DNA of 64,000 nt from Flavobacterium ichthyis (GCF_009915155.1 NZ_JAABLM010000002.1:186001-250000), one strand, 5' to 3'. Positions 9,005 through 17,836 are shown, numbered from the stretch's first letter. The notes: generated from the letters alone by a model not told the origin. Numbers and translations are program-made.

Positions 9005-10081
9005 TTGATACGCTATTTGCTACATAAAATAGGTTATGCTTTGCTCACGCTTTTCGGTGTGGTCACGGTAATATTTTTCCTGTTTACCGTTTTGCCCGGA
9101 GATCCCGCCAGAATGATGCTTGACCAAAATGAAAATTCCGAGCAATTAGCAATCGTGAAAAAAAAATATGGTTTTGACAAACCCGTTTCTACCCAATATT
9201 TTTATTATTTAAACGATTTATCGCCTTTATCTTTTCACAGCCAAAATCCCGACGATTACACATTTCTAGCCAAAGAAAAATACAACGCCACGAGTTTATT
9301 TTCCATCGCCAATACTACCGTTGCCATTAAAACGCCTTATTTGCGGGAAAGTTTTCAAAAAAGCGGCAAAAAGGTCACAACCGTCATCGGCAATACTTTG
9401 CCTAATACATTTTTACTGGCACTTTTCGCCATTGTCATCGCCATCACCATCGGAATTTTTTTAGGAATTATTTCCGCTTTATACAAAAACACTTGGCTCG
9501 ACCGCCTTATCGCCTTAATCAGTACTTTAGGCATGAGCATTCCGTCGTTTTTTAGTGCCATTTTATTTGCGTGGCTTTTCGGATTTTTGCTACACAAATA
9601 CACCAATCTCAACATGACCGGAAGTTTGTACGAAGTAGATGATTTCGGCGAAGGATCCTACATTCAGTGGAAAAATATTATCCTTCCGGCAATCGTTTTG
9701 GGCATTCGGCCGCTTGGTGTTGTCATCCAACTCATGCGAAATTCTTTGCTCGAAACTCTCAGTCAAGACTACATCAGAACCGCACGAGCCAAAGGCCTTT
9801 CCGAATATAAAATCATCGCCAAACACGCCGTAAAAAATTCCTTAAATCCTGTTGTAACCGCCATTTCCGGATGGTTCGCCAGCATGTTAGCAGGAGCCGT
9901 TTTCGTAGAATATATTTTCGGTTGGAACGGTCTCGGAAAAGAAATCGTTGAAGCCCTCAACACCCTCGATTTGCCCGTCATCATGGGTTCGGTCATCGTC
10001 ATCGCCACCACGTTTGTCGTCATCAACATCTTAGTCGACCTCGTTTATGCGTGGCTCGATCCTAAAATTCGGTTGGGATAA
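9005..10081 (+). CDS. ABC transporter permease, DppB/OppB family
   Basis: 358 residues. It starts at TTG immediately after the preceding TAA; this start keeps the conserved first membrane helix (MIRYLLHKIGYALLTLFGV) before the TVLPGDPA motif, and no ATG is suitably placed. The EAA loop RTARAKGLSEYKI (258-270) docks an ATPase. A segment of about 50 residues (66-115) between helix 1 and the rest probably forms a periplasmic loop. No partner permease, ATPase or binding protein is encoded nearby, so its subunits must lie elsewhere. Substrate is probably a peptide or related small molecule. Confidence 0.85.
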   Translation: MIRYLLHKIGYALLTLFGVVTVIFFLFTVLPGDPARMMLDQNENSEQLAIVKKKYGFDKPVSTQYFYYLNDLSPLSFHSQNPDDYTFLAKEKYNATSLFSIANTTVAIKTPYLRESFQKSGKKVTTVIGNTLPNTFLLALFAIVIAITIGIFLGIISALYKNTWLDRLIALISTLGMSIPSFFSAILFAWLFGFLLHKYTNLNMTGSLYEVDDFGEGSYIQWKNIILPAIVLGIRPLGVVIQLMRNSLLETLSQDYIRTARAKGLSEYKIIAKHAVKNSLNPVVTAISGWFASMLAGAVFVEYIFGWNGLGKEIVEALNTLDLPVIMGSVIVIATTFVVINILVDLVYAWLDPKIRLG

Positions 10082-10082
10082 A

Positions 10083-10364
10083 ACGATATCAATCAGTTTT
10101 TGTTACATTCGCTTTGGATCTTCTACAACGGACAAATTCGACGAACATGCCAGCGACATCGATTTATTGGTTGAAGGGAACACACCCGATGCTATCAAGC
10201 GGGGCGAAAATTTATTGATTTTATGAGATAAATTAGAAAAAATCTTCCAGATAAAAGTTGACTTAGTGACAAATTCGTCAATTAAAAATGTGTTTCTTCG
10301 AAAAAACATCGACGTCTTAATAATATTGATTTATGACAGAAAAGAGCATAAAATATTTATATGA
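10083..10364 (+). pseudogene. Decayed MntA-type nucleotidyltransferase antitoxin
   Basis: In one frame the DNA reads CYIRFGSSTTDKF...ASDIDLLVEG, the GSx(10-11)DxD signature of minimal nucleotidyltransferases, then a C-terminal part (KVDLVTNSSI...LRKNIDVL) typical of MntA. There is no start: the frame runs back into the permease stop, and a TGA at 10224-10226 interrupts it. It directly precedes and overlaps a HepT remnant, the usual gene order. In intact systems MntA neutralises HepT by AMPylation. Confidence 0.7.
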
Positions 10365-10664
10365 TGTGTTGATGGCAATCGACCTGATTGAAGAATTTAC
10401 TTTAAATATCGGATTCGAAACTTACAATAGCGACAGAAAAACCCAAAGTGCTGTCGAAAGGCAATTGGCGATAGTTGGCTAAGCTTTAAATCAATTTAAA
10501 AATCACACAACAATTTCACAATTGAAAACGACCAACAAATAATTTATTTTACAAACCGTCTCGTTCACGCTTACGAAAGCATCGACAATGCAATCGTTTG
10601 GGCAATTGTCAAAAAACATCTACCACCTTTAAAAGAAGAAATTATTACACTTTTAGAGCAATAA
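10333..10664 (+). pseudogene. Decayed HepT-family toxin
   Basis: From ATG 10333 the frame gives MTEKSIKYLYDVLMAIDLIE... ending VERQLAIVG then TAA at 10480-10482, exactly where HepT proteins continue with EALNQF; the following codons do read ALNQF. A frameshift near 10500-10530 is then needed to continue into NRLVHAYESIDNAIVW and the normal C-terminus ending at TAA 10662-10664. NRLVHAY corresponds to the RX4-6HXY RNase motif, whose first Arg appears to be Thr (YFTNRLVHAY). One nonsense change plus one frameshift mean no full product. Confidence 0.75.
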
Positions 10665-10673
10665 TTTTTTTTT

Positions 10674-10784
10674 CAGGAGCCAATCACTAGGTATTTTTTA
10701 ATCCATTTTCCCGCTTTCGGCTTTAGGCTTCCGCTTCACTACAGCGCTATCGCCTCTCCCGACGCTTCGGGACGGGGCTAAGAA
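10674..10784 (+). repeat. GC-rich intergenic repeat-like element
   Basis: A stretch much richer in G+C than its surroundings, with CCGCTTTCGG, GGCTTCCGCTTCACTACA and a hairpin TCCCGA-CGCT-TCGGGA (10757-10772). It does not code in any frame. It resembles the other GC-rich CCGCT-containing intergenic elements of this window (28.1, 34.0 and 59.9 kb) but is the least similar of them. Confidence 0.4.
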
Positions 10785-10893
10785 AAAACTTTAAAGATTT
10801 TTTAATCGTCGGTAGTAAAAGTACGAAAACCTTTGCGTAAAAAATTAATACCAAAACCAATGATTCAGCAAGTTTTTTTCCAAAAGGAAACCT

Positions 10894-10901
10894 TATATTT
10901 G
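10894..10901 (+). promoter_or_regulatory. -7 box (TATATTTG) for the tlpA-tpiA operon
   Basis: TATATTTG fits TAnnTTTG and ends 23 bases before the ATG at 10925. It supports the internal start rather than the upstream in-frame start at 10913. Confidence 0.5.
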
Positions 10902-10924
10902 CTTATCTTAAATTGTTTCAAATC

Positions 10925-11425
10925 ATGAAAAAAATATTCGCGACACTCGTTTGCATCCTTGCCATGTCTTCTTGTTCGCAAGCGCAAAAAACGGAATTTG
11001 CCCCAGAAGCTTTATCCGAAAATTTGTTAGACCTTAACGGCAACGAAATTTCTTTTCAAGAAATCTTAAACCAACACAAAGGTAAAACGATTTTAATCGA
11101 CGTTTGGGCTTCTTGGTGTAGCGATTGCATCAAAGCCATGCCGAAATTCAAGGAAATGCAAACTAAAAATCCAAAAGCCGTTTACGTTTACATTTCAATG
11201 GACAAAACCGCCGAAAAATGGAAAACCGGAATCGAGAAGTATAATTTGGGAAACCAAAACCAATATTTGGCAAAGGACGGAATGAAAGGTGTTTTCGGGA
11301 AAGCAATCGACTTAGATTGGATTCCTCGTTACATCGTAGTCGATAAAAAAGGAAAAATCGTCATTTATCGTGCCATTGAAAAAGATTTTGACAAACTAAA
11401 TGCTACATTAAAAAAACTAAAATAA
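10925..11425 (+). CDS. TlpA-like thioredoxin-fold lipoprotein
   Basis: 166 residues from the chosen ATG; an in-frame start 12 bases upstream (MFQI) would push the signal peptide inward. The signal MKKIFATLVCILAMSSC gives Cys17 as the lipidation site. The thioredoxin active site is WASWCSDC (Cys65, Cys68), followed by a TlpA-type fold with IPRYIVVDKKG containing the cis-Pro loop. It probably reduces periplasmic disulfides. The tpiA ATG begins at the base after its stop, so they are co-transcribed; this pairing is also known from related genomes. Confidence 0.85.
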   Translation: MKKIFATLVCILAMSSCSQAQKTEFAPEALSENLLDLNGNEISFQEILNQHKGKTILIDVWASWCSDCIKAMPKFKEMQTKNPKAVYVYISMDKTAEKWKTGIEKYNLGNQNQYLAKDGMKGVFGKAIDLDWIPRYIVVDKKGKIVIYRAIEKDFDKLNATLKKLK

Positions 11426-12181
11426 ATGAGAACAAAAATTGTTGCCGGCAACTGGAAAATGCATAAAAACGCCGAAGAAACTGAAGATTTATTAAACGAT
11501 TTGATTGATAAATTACCAAACGATGTAGAAGCCAGAATCATTGTGGCGCCAACATTTACCAACCTTTCTTCAGCCGTAGAACATTTGCAGTTTACTAACA
11601 TTGGCGTTGCTGCACAAAATATGCATCAAGCAGAAGCTGGAGCTTTTACCGGAGAAATTTCGGCTAACATGTTAAAAAGCATTGGCGTGGACATTGTGAT
11701 TTTAGGCCATTCTGAAAGACGTGCTTATTTTCATGAAACCGATGCACTTTTGGCAGAAAAAGTAAACACGGCTTTAAAACACGAGATGGAAGTGATTTTT
11801 TGTTTTGGCGAAGAATTAAAAGAACGTCAATCGCAACAACATTTCAATGTAGTTGAAAACCAATTAAAAGATGCGCTGTTTCATTTGGAAAAAAATGCAT
11901 GGAAAAATATTATTTTGGCTTACGAACCCGTTTGGGCCATTGGAACCGGAGAAACCGCTTCACCAGAACAAGCTCAGGAAATGCACCAATTTATCCGTAG
12001 AACCATTGAAACAAAATTTGGAAGAGAAATTGCTGATGAAGTATCTATTTTATACGGCGGAAGCGTAAAACCTGAAAACGCTAAAGAAATTTTTTCTCAA
12101 CCAGATGTTGACGGTGGTTTGATTGGTGGAGCTGCTTTAAAAGCCACAGATTTTGCCGCAATTGTTGAAGGTCTTGCATAA
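11426..12181 (+). CDS. tpiA: Triosephosphate isomerase
   Basis: 251 residues, standard length. It interconverts dihydroxyacetone phosphate and glyceraldehyde 3-phosphate in glycolysis. Catalytic residues are in place: N9/K11 in GNWKMHK, His95 in GHSERR and Glu167 in AYEPVWAIGTG; the phosphate-binding YGGSV and GGLIGGAAL loops follow. It directly abuts the TlpA gene and ends at a strong terminator. Confidence 0.98.
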   Translation: MRTKIVAGNWKMHKNAEETEDLLNDLIDKLPNDVEARIIVAPTFTNLSSAVEHLQFTNIGVAAQNMHQAEAGAFTGEISANMLKSIGVDIVILGHSERRAYFHETDALLAEKVNTALKHEMEVIFCFGEELKERQSQQHFNVVENQLKDALFHLEKNAWKNIILAYEPVWAIGTGETASPEQAQEMHQFIRRTIETKFGREIADEVSILYGGSVKPENAKEIFSQPDVDGGLIGGAALKATDFAAIVEGLA

Positions 12182-12208
12182 AAAAATATTGCCCATATTA
12201 AAAAACCA

Positions 12209-12236
12209 AAACGCCCGCAAAACTGCGGGCGTTTTT
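12209..12236. terminator. Terminator between convergent tpiA and porin genes
   Basis: A ten-base-pair stem AACGCCCGCA/TGCGGGCGTT (12210-12219 and 12224-12233) with an A-rich left flank and T-tract on the right. It can serve tpiA and, from the other side, the porin gene ending at 12254. Confidence 0.85.
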
Positions 12237-12253
12237 AGCTATATATATTAAGA

Positions 12254-13471
12254 TTAAATTCCAATTTCTACTTGAAATCTTACGTACCAATTTTGTTTAG
12301 AACTTCCGTCAAAATAATTCAAATCGTCTAAAGTGACTTCGCCTTGCAATTTAAAAGCGTGTTCCCAGAAATATTTGGTCAAACCAATGCTGTATTGTTT
12401 AGCATCTGGTGCTAAAGTTTGAATATCTTCGTGAACTTTTTGCGTAGAAAATCTTCCTATGATTTCGTAATTGGTGGGAAACAAATAGCTGGCTTGGTAG
12501 TCAAATCCGCTTCCGGTAAATACATATTGAAAATCAGTAATATCGTCCGGATTAAAAGTGATAGCGTTATCAGCGGTTCTGCTCATATAACTCGACATGA
12601 AAGCCCAACCTTGGTATTTCAGCATGGCATCGGCAAAAACAGATTTCATCGTTCTAGGTTCAAATAAATCATCACCTAATTGTCCTTGTGTTCTTTTTGC
12701 CATATTATTTTGCTGAAAACCAGCGGACAACATCAGTTTAGGTCTTTTTTCTCGGGCAATATCTCCTTCAAAATAAACACCCTCTTTTGTAAAAGCACCA
12801 AAAGGCAACAGTTCCACTTTTCCTGTTAATGCCACGCCATCGTCTTTGGTTTTGGTCCAATTTCGACCTTCACCTGTAGAAACCGCCGTTTTTACATTGT
12901 AGGAAAATTTGTCGGCATATTCGTTTAAATAATGTGCTTGAAAACCAAAATCACGGTCAATGGTAAATCTCGCATTATTAATTGTACGATCAGTTAATTG
13001 TAAAGCTCCGGATGAATTGATACGTTGTCTGTTGCCGGGAAGTTTGGTTTGTCCAAAGCTAAAACTCCAGGTTTTATTAGGACGATAATACACTACCGCA
13101 TCACGAATAATGTTAACATTTTCGCCTTCTTCAATTTCACCAACATCTCCAGGAGCAAACGATAATTGTAATGCATATAAAAATTTCGGATTTCCTACAT
13201 AACCGTCAAAACGCAAACGCAAACGCCGAATTTGTCCGTCATAAGCAGGATTTTCGTCTTCGTTTTGAATGTAGGAAACCCTGTTTTGCATCCTAAAACG
13301 AATGTTGAGCTGAAAAATACTGTCGGGAGAAGTTAAACCTAAACCTCTACCAAAATTATAGTACGGCAAAGTGGGTAATTTTAAATCATTGTCTTTGGTT
13401 TCAACTTTCACGATTTGCGCATTTGCGTATGTTGAAATTATCAAGACAACAATTGCTGCTAATTTTTTCAT
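12254..13471 (-). CDS. OprP/OprO-type outer-membrane porin
   Basis: 405 residues from ATG 13471. The signal peptide is MKKLAAIVVLIISTYANAQ. The mature protein has the repeated beta-strand pattern of the phosphate-selective porin (Porin_O_P) family, with GRGLGLTSPDSIFQLNIRFR near the start and RLRLRFDGYVGNPKFLYALQ soon after, and an aromatic C-terminal strand (WYVRFQVEIGI). It probably forms an anion or phosphate channel, specificity unproven. An upstream in-frame ATG at 13501 overlaps the -7 box, which argues for the internal start. Confidence 0.85.
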   Translation of the reverse strand: MKKLAAIVVLIISTYANAQIVKVETKDNDLKLPTLPYYNFGRGLGLTSPDSIFQLNIRFRMQNRVSYIQNEDENPAYDGQIRRLRLRFDGYVGNPKFLYALQLSFAPGDVGEIEEGENVNIIRDAVVYYRPNKTWSFSFGQTKLPGNRQRINSSGALQLTDRTINNARFTIDRDFGFQAHYLNEYADKFSYNVKTAVSTGEGRNWTKTKDDGVALTGKVELLPFGAFTKEGVYFEGDIAREKRPKLMLSAGFQQNNMAKRTQGQLGDDLFEPRTMKSVFADAMLKYQGWAFMSSYMSRTADNAITFNPDDITDFQYVFTGSGFDYQASYLFPTNYEIIGRFSTQKVHEDIQTLAPDAKQYSIGLTKYFWEHAFKLQGEVTLDDLNYFDGSSKQNWYVRFQVEIGI

Positions 13472-13498
13472 TTGAGAGAAATGTAGTTTATTAGCGTG

Positions 13499-13506
13499 CA
13501 AAAATA
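13499..13506 (-). promoter_or_regulatory. -7 box (TATTTTTG) for the porin gene
   Basis: Read on the minus strand this is TATTTTTG, 27 bases ahead of the ATG at 13471. It overlaps the alternative ATG at 13501, so that codon is unlikely to be transcribed. Confidence 0.5.
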
Positions 13507-13582
13507 CTAACTTAAAAGGTTAATTCAATCACTAATGATAAGTAAAACTACAGGAAAATAAAAAATTCTCGCAGGCAAATAG

Positions 13583-13590
13583 TACCTTTG
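13583..13590 (+). promoter_or_regulatory. -7 box (TACCTTTG) for prmA
   Basis: TACCTTTG ends only 12 bases before ATG 13603. Its TTG would be the first codon of the longest reading frame, so that longer start is excluded and the leader is only a few bases. Confidence 0.55.
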
Positions 13591-13602
13591 CAAAAAAAAA
13601 TT

Positions 13603-14436
13603 ATGGCAGTAAATTATATTGGATATCATTTTAAAGTTGAACCGAAAGACATTGGAACGGAGATTTTGATCGCTGAATTAGGCGAAAAACCCTTTGAAAG
13701 TTTTATTGAAACCGAAGAAGGATTTTCGGCATACATCCAAAAAAACCTTTGGACAGAAAATGTTTTAGATGATATTCAATTGTTTGAAAATGAATCATTT
13801 AATATTTCTTATACTGTTGAAGAAATTGAGCAAGTAAATTGGAACGAAGAGTGGGAAAAAAACTTTGAACCTATTGATGTAGACGGAATTTGCCACGTTC
13901 GGGCGCCATTTCATGAAAAAACCGATGCCAAATTTGACATTGTGATTGAGCCAAAAATGTCTTTTGGAACGGGTCATCACGAAACGACTCACATGATGAT
14001 TCAGCACATTTTGGAAAATAATTTTGAAGGAAAAAAAACCCTAGATATGGGATGCGGAACTGCTATTTTAGCAATTTTGGCCGAAATGAAAGGTGCCAAA
14101 CCTATTGATGCCATCGACATTGACAACTGGTGTTATTTAAATTCGATTGAAAATGCAGAACGTAATAATTGTAGCGAAATTTCCGTTTATGAAGGTGATG
14201 CATCAATTTTACCTGGCAAAAAATATGATGTGATTATTGCCAATATCAACCGTAATATTTTGTTAAATGATATGCCGCAGTATGTAGATTGTCTCAACGA
14301 TAATGGCGAATTATATTTAAGTGGTTTTTATGAAGAAGACATTGAAGCCATCCACCAATCTTGTGAAAGTAAAGGGTTAACTTTTGTTAAAAAACACCAA
14401 CGAAATAATTGGGTTGCTCTAAAATATGTAAATTAG
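13603..14436 (+). CDS. prmA: Ribosomal protein L11 methyltransferase
   Basis: 277 residues from ATG 13603. It trimethylates ribosomal protein L11 with S-adenosylmethionine. The N-terminal substrate-recognition domain is followed by PKMSFGTGHHETTHMM, the classical PrmA signature, then the SAM-binding motif LDMGCGTAILAI and the NINRNILL catalytic-loop motif (NPPY-like). clpS follows 23 bases later; the pair is likely co-transcribed and ends at a terminator after clpS. Confidence 0.95.
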   Translation: MAVNYIGYHFKVEPKDIGTEILIAELGEKPFESFIETEEGFSAYIQKNLWTENVLDDIQLFENESFNISYTVEEIEQVNWNEEWEKNFEPIDVDGICHVRAPFHEKTDAKFDIVIEPKMSFGTGHHETTHMMIQHILENNFEGKKTLDMGCGTAILAILAEMKGAKPIDAIDIDNWCYLNSIENAERNNCSEISVYEGDASILPGKKYDVIIANINRNILLNDMPQYVDCLNDNGELYLSGFYEEDIEAIHQSCESKGLTFVKKHQRNNWVALKYVN

Positions 14437-14459
14437 CCACATTATAAAATAGAAGAAAA

Positions 14460-14735
14460 ATGAGTACGAGAGAGAAAATTTTAGAAGAAGTTTTGGTGGA
14501 AGAAGCCATTGATTTAAACAACGAAATCATTCTCTACAATGATGATGTAAACACTTTTGACCATGTGATTGAAACTTTAGTAAAAGTTTGTAATCATACT
14601 TTAGAACAAGCGGAACAATGCTCCATTTTAGTGCATTACAAAGGAAAATGTACTGTTAAAACGGGTGTTTTAGCCGAATTAAAACCACAATGTTCCGCGC
14701 TTTTAGAAGCCGGATTAAGTGCCGAAATAGTTTAA
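14460..14735 (+). CDS. clpS: ClpS, ATP-dependent Clp protease adaptor
   Basis: 91 residues. ClpS binds the ClpA/ClpC N-domain and delivers N-degron substrates. The signature IILYNDDVNTFDHVIETL is present with the substrate-binding Asn-Asp-Asp, and the central VHYKGKCTVKTG corresponds to the usual VH..G...v..G core. It follows prmA by 23 bases. Confidence 0.93.
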   Translation: MSTREKILEEVLVEEAIDLNNEIILYNDDVNTFDHVIETLVKVCNHTLEQAEQCSILVHYKGKCTVKTGVLAELKPQCSALLEAGLSAEIV

Positions 14736-14744
14736 AAATTAAAT

Positions 14745-14774
14745 AGCATCCCTTACCGGATGCTTTTTTTTTTA
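14745..14774 (+). terminator. Rho-independent terminator after clpS
   Basis: AGCATCC (14745-14751), six-base loop, GGATGCT (14758-14764), then a run of Ts. Confidence 0.85.
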
Positions 14775-14852
14775 CCAAAATTTAAAATAATAAAGTGAGA
14801 TTTTTAAGGCAAATTGTATATTCGTAGCTACAACCAAAAATACGGAATTGTT

Positions 14853-17651
14853 TTGCTTGAAAAATATTTTCTACTACCGTTATTACTGCTATTTTCTTTT
14901 GGCTTTAGCCAAGAATTACCGCCAATCATTAAATTTTCTTCCAATAATTATCAAGGCGGAAATCAAAACTGGATGATTACTCAAGACCACGAGAATATGT
15001 TGTATGTGGCCAACACCGAAGGATTGCTGCAATACAACGGTTCTTCATGGACGCTTTATCCATCACCAAATGAAACTATAATCAGATCAGTAAAATACGC
15101 AAATGGAAAAATTTATACGGGTTGCTATATGGAGTTCGGTTTTTGGACAAAAACTAACAACGGACGACTTCAATACACGTCTTTGAGTAAAAAGGTTTCG
15201 AAAAATATCATTGATGACGAGCAGTTTTGGAATATTATTGACTATGATCATTATGTCATTTTTCAGTCGTTAAACCAAATTTTTATATATAACACAAAAA
15301 ACAATAGTTTCTCGATTATTAAGCCAACTGGTGCAATTTTAAATGCTTTTAAAGTTGGAAATTCTATTTTTTATCAAGTTTACTCCGAAGGTTTATTTGA
15401 AATAGAAAACGGTTGCGGTAAATTGTTTTCCAACCAAGAAGTGTTGAAAACCAATAAAATCATTAATATTTTTCCGGGGAAAAATGGTCTTTTGTTGCAA
15501 ACTCAATTTCAAGGATTTTATGAATTAGAATTGGGAGAATTAAAAAAATGGAATATTCCGGCAGATCAATTTTTGAGCAATACGAGTATTTACAGCAGTC
15601 AAAAATTACGCGATGGTGGATTTGCCTTGGGAAGTGTTTCTAACGGAATTTTTATTTTGAATGCTAACGGAAGTGTGCGATACCATATTACGCAAAACAA
15701 AGGATTGAGCAATAATACGGCTTTGTCAATGTTTGAAGACCATGAAAAAAATATTTGGGTTGGCTTAGACAATGGAATTAACTGTATTAACCTTGATTCG
15801 CCGGTTCGAACTTTTGCAGACGATACTGGATTTTTAGGAACGGTGTACACTTCCATTCTTCACGAAAATCTTTTGTACGTGGGAACCAATCAGGGTTTGT
15901 TTTACAAAAAATTTAATTCTGACGAAAATTTCACATTTATTAATCAAACTAAGGGGCAAGTTTGGTCGCTATTTTCTTACGATGGAACGCTTTTTTGTGG
16001 CCACGATTCGGGAACTTATATTGTAAAGGGTAATGCCGTAAAACAGATTTTCAACACTTCTGGAACATGGAAATTTGGACAAGTTGAAAGCAACAAAGAA
16101 ATTTTATTACAAGGAAACTATCACGGAATTTCAGTTTTACAAAAAATAAATGACCAATGGACTTACAGAAATAAAATTAAAGGCTTCGATTATTCATCAA
16201 AATATTTTGAACTCAGTTCTCAATCAGAAATTTATGTAAGTCATGAATATAAAGGCGTTTTTCGACTAAAACCCGATTCAGGATTTTATCAAACTAATGG
16301 TTTTGAAACACTCAATAAAATAAAAAAAGGCAAAAATGCAGGATTAATTAAGTACAATGGCTCGATTTATTATGCTTTTAAAGGAGGAATTTTTAAGTTA
16401 AATGATAAAACAAAAACATTTGAGCGTGATGAAGATTTAAGCCGAATTTTCGACCGCGACATTTATACGTCCGGAAAAATGATGGCCGACAATGCCAATC
16501 GTTTGTGGCTATTTAGTAAAAATTATATCAATTATTTTTCTTCGGGAAAAATGAATAATTCATTAAAGCACAATATTATACCTATTCCTTCATCATTAAC
16601 AAATTCAATGTTAGGTTATGAAAATATTACCCAAATTTCCAATACGCTCTACTTGGTTGGAACCGCTGATGGCTATTATACAATTGATATTAATGACTGG
16701 AAATTTCATGAATATAAAGCATTTTTAACAGCAATAAATGTTAGTAAACCTAATGAATCCGGACGATTTGCTTCACTTCAAAATGGAACTGAATTCAAAC
16801 ATTTTGAAAATAATATTACCTTTTTTCTTACCGTTCCTGAATTCAATAAATATGTCATTCCTGAATATCAATATCGCTTGAAAGGGTTTAATGATAACTG
16901 GAGTAACTGGAATTTAGAATCTAATATTACTTTAAAGAACTTGCCTCCTGGAGAATATTTGTTTGAAGCCAAAGCTAAAATTGGAAAACAGCTAAGCGAA
17001 AACTTGATTTCTTATCAATTTATAATTTTAAAACCTTGGTACAGAACTAATTTAGCGAATGCCATTTATTTGATTATAATGTTTGCATTGGCTTATTTCA
17101 TTAATAAAGCTTATAAAAACTATTTCGAGAAACAACAAACCAAATTAATAGAAGAGAATAACCGTTTACTGGAAATAAAAGAGTTAGCAAGCGAACAAGA
17201 ATTAATGAAAATTAGAAATCATCAACTCGAGCAAGAATTTGAAAGTAAAAATCGAGAATTAGCAGCTTCAACTATGAGTTTAATTAAGAAAAATGAACTT
17301 TTAAGTTTGATAAAAGATGACCTCAAAAAATCCGAAAGTGATCGAAATATTAAATCCGTAATTTCTACAATCAACAAGAATATTAGTGAAGAAGATACAT
17401 GGAATGTTTTCAAAGATGCATTCAATAATGCTGATAAAGATTTTCTTAAAAAAGTAAAACAATTACATCCTTCGCTTACACCAAATGATTTACGTTTATG
17501 TGCTTATTTAAGATTAAATTTATCATCCAAAGAAATTGCTCCTTTGTTAAACATTTCAGTCCGAAGCGTGGAAATAAAACGATATCGTTTGCGTAAAAAA
17601 ATGGAATTACCACACGAAGAAAGCCTTGTAGAGTACATTTTATCAGTTTAA
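14853..17651 (+). CDS. Triple-tyrosine (Y_Y_Y) sensor with C-terminal LuxR-type HTH; glucan-locus regulator
   Basis: About 932 residues. A signal sequence (LLLLFSFGFSQ) precedes a large periplasmic beta-propeller-like region with repeated W/G-rich blades (MFEDHEKNIWVGLDNG is a typical two-component propeller motif), a Y_Y_Y domain (YQYRLKGFNDNWSNW), one membrane helix (NAIYLIIMFALAYFINKAY), a coiled coil, and a LuxR-like HTH (LSSKEIAPLLNISVRSVEIK). It would sense glucan fragments outside and act on DNA inside. TTG 14814 is also possible, but TATATTCG (14817-14824) there looks like a -7 box, so TTG 14853 is preferred. It lies upstream of susC. Confidence 0.85.
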   Translation: MLEKYFLLPLLLLFSFGFSQELPPIIKFSSNNYQGGNQNWMITQDHENMLYVANTEGLLQYNGSSWTLYPSPNETIIRSVKYANGKIYTGCYMEFGFWTKTNNGRLQYTSLSKKVSKNIIDDEQFWNIIDYDHYVIFQSLNQIFIYNTKNNSFSIIKPTGAILNAFKVGNSIFYQVYSEGLFEIENGCGKLFSNQEVLKTNKIINIFPGKNGLLLQTQFQGFYELELGELKKWNIPADQFLSNTSIYSSQKLRDGGFALGSVSNGIFILNANGSVRYHITQNKGLSNNTALSMFEDHEKNIWVGLDNGINCINLDSPVRTFADDTGFLGTVYTSILHENLLYVGTNQGLFYKKFNSDENFTFINQTKGQVWSLFSYDGTLFCGHDSGTYIVKGNAVKQIFNTSGTWKFGQVESNKEILLQGNYHGISVLQKINDQWTYRNKIKGFDYSSKYFELSSQSEIYVSHEYKGVFRLKPDSGFYQTNGFETLNKIKKGKNAGLIKYNGSIYYAFKGGIFKLNDKTKTFERDEDLSRIFDRDIYTSGKMMADNANRLWLFSKNYINYFSSGKMNNSLKHNIIPIPSSLTNSMLGYENITQISNTLYLVGTADGYYTIDINDWKFHEYKAFLTAINVSKPNESGRFASLQNGTEFKHFENNITFFLTVPEFNKYVIPEYQYRLKGFNDNWSNWNLESNITLKNLPPGEYLFEAKAKIGKQLSENLISYQFIILKPWYRTNLANAIYLIIMFALAYFINKAYKNYFEKQQTKLIEENNRLLEIKELASEQELMKIRNHQLEQEFESKNRELAASTMSLIKKNELLSLIKDDLKKSESDRNIKSVISTINKNISEEDTWNVFKDAFNNADKDFLKKVKQLHPSLTPNDLRLCAYLRLNLSSKEIAPLLNISVRSVEIKRYRLRKKMELPHEESLVEYILSV

Positions 17652-17695
17652 ATTACCACAACAACAATAGAAATTACCTCAACATTACCACAACA
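17652..17695 (+). promoter_or_regulatory. Phased direct repeats, candidate operator of the glucan locus
   Basis: Three copies of ATTACC(A/T)CAACA start at 17652, 17673 and 17684, spaced 21 and 11 bases, that is two and one helical turns. They begin right after the regulator's stop codon and about 210-250 bases before susC. A short inverted repeat (ACAAC...GTTGT) overlaps the last copy. Binding by the upstream HTH regulator is inferred. Confidence 0.45.
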
Positions 17696-17803
17696 TTAAC
17701 GTTGTAGATTACGTTTTTTTGTTATGATTGGCATATTGTAAAAAAAAACTTAAATCTCTTAAAGGGTTGTTAATACAACGATTTCGCTGAATAATTAAAA
17801 ATT

Positions 17804-17836
17804 TTTGGTCATTATTTTTTCTTTGTATATTTTTTG
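17804..17836 (+). promoter_or_regulatory. Possible promoter of susC
   Basis: TTTG (17804-17807) and TATTTTTTG (17828-17836) are separated by 20 bases, close to the Bacteroidota -33/-7 layout, though the -7 box has one mismatch. The susC ATG is 68 bases further on. Confidence 0.35.

Noticed and set aside
13501..13501. ATG at 13501 as start of the porin
   Set aside because: It overlaps the -7 box, and the signal peptide begins only at 13471.
17652..17695. Direct repeats considered as a CRISPR remnant
   Set aside because: Units are 12 bases with 11- or 21-base periods; there are no spacers of CRISPR length and no cas genes.
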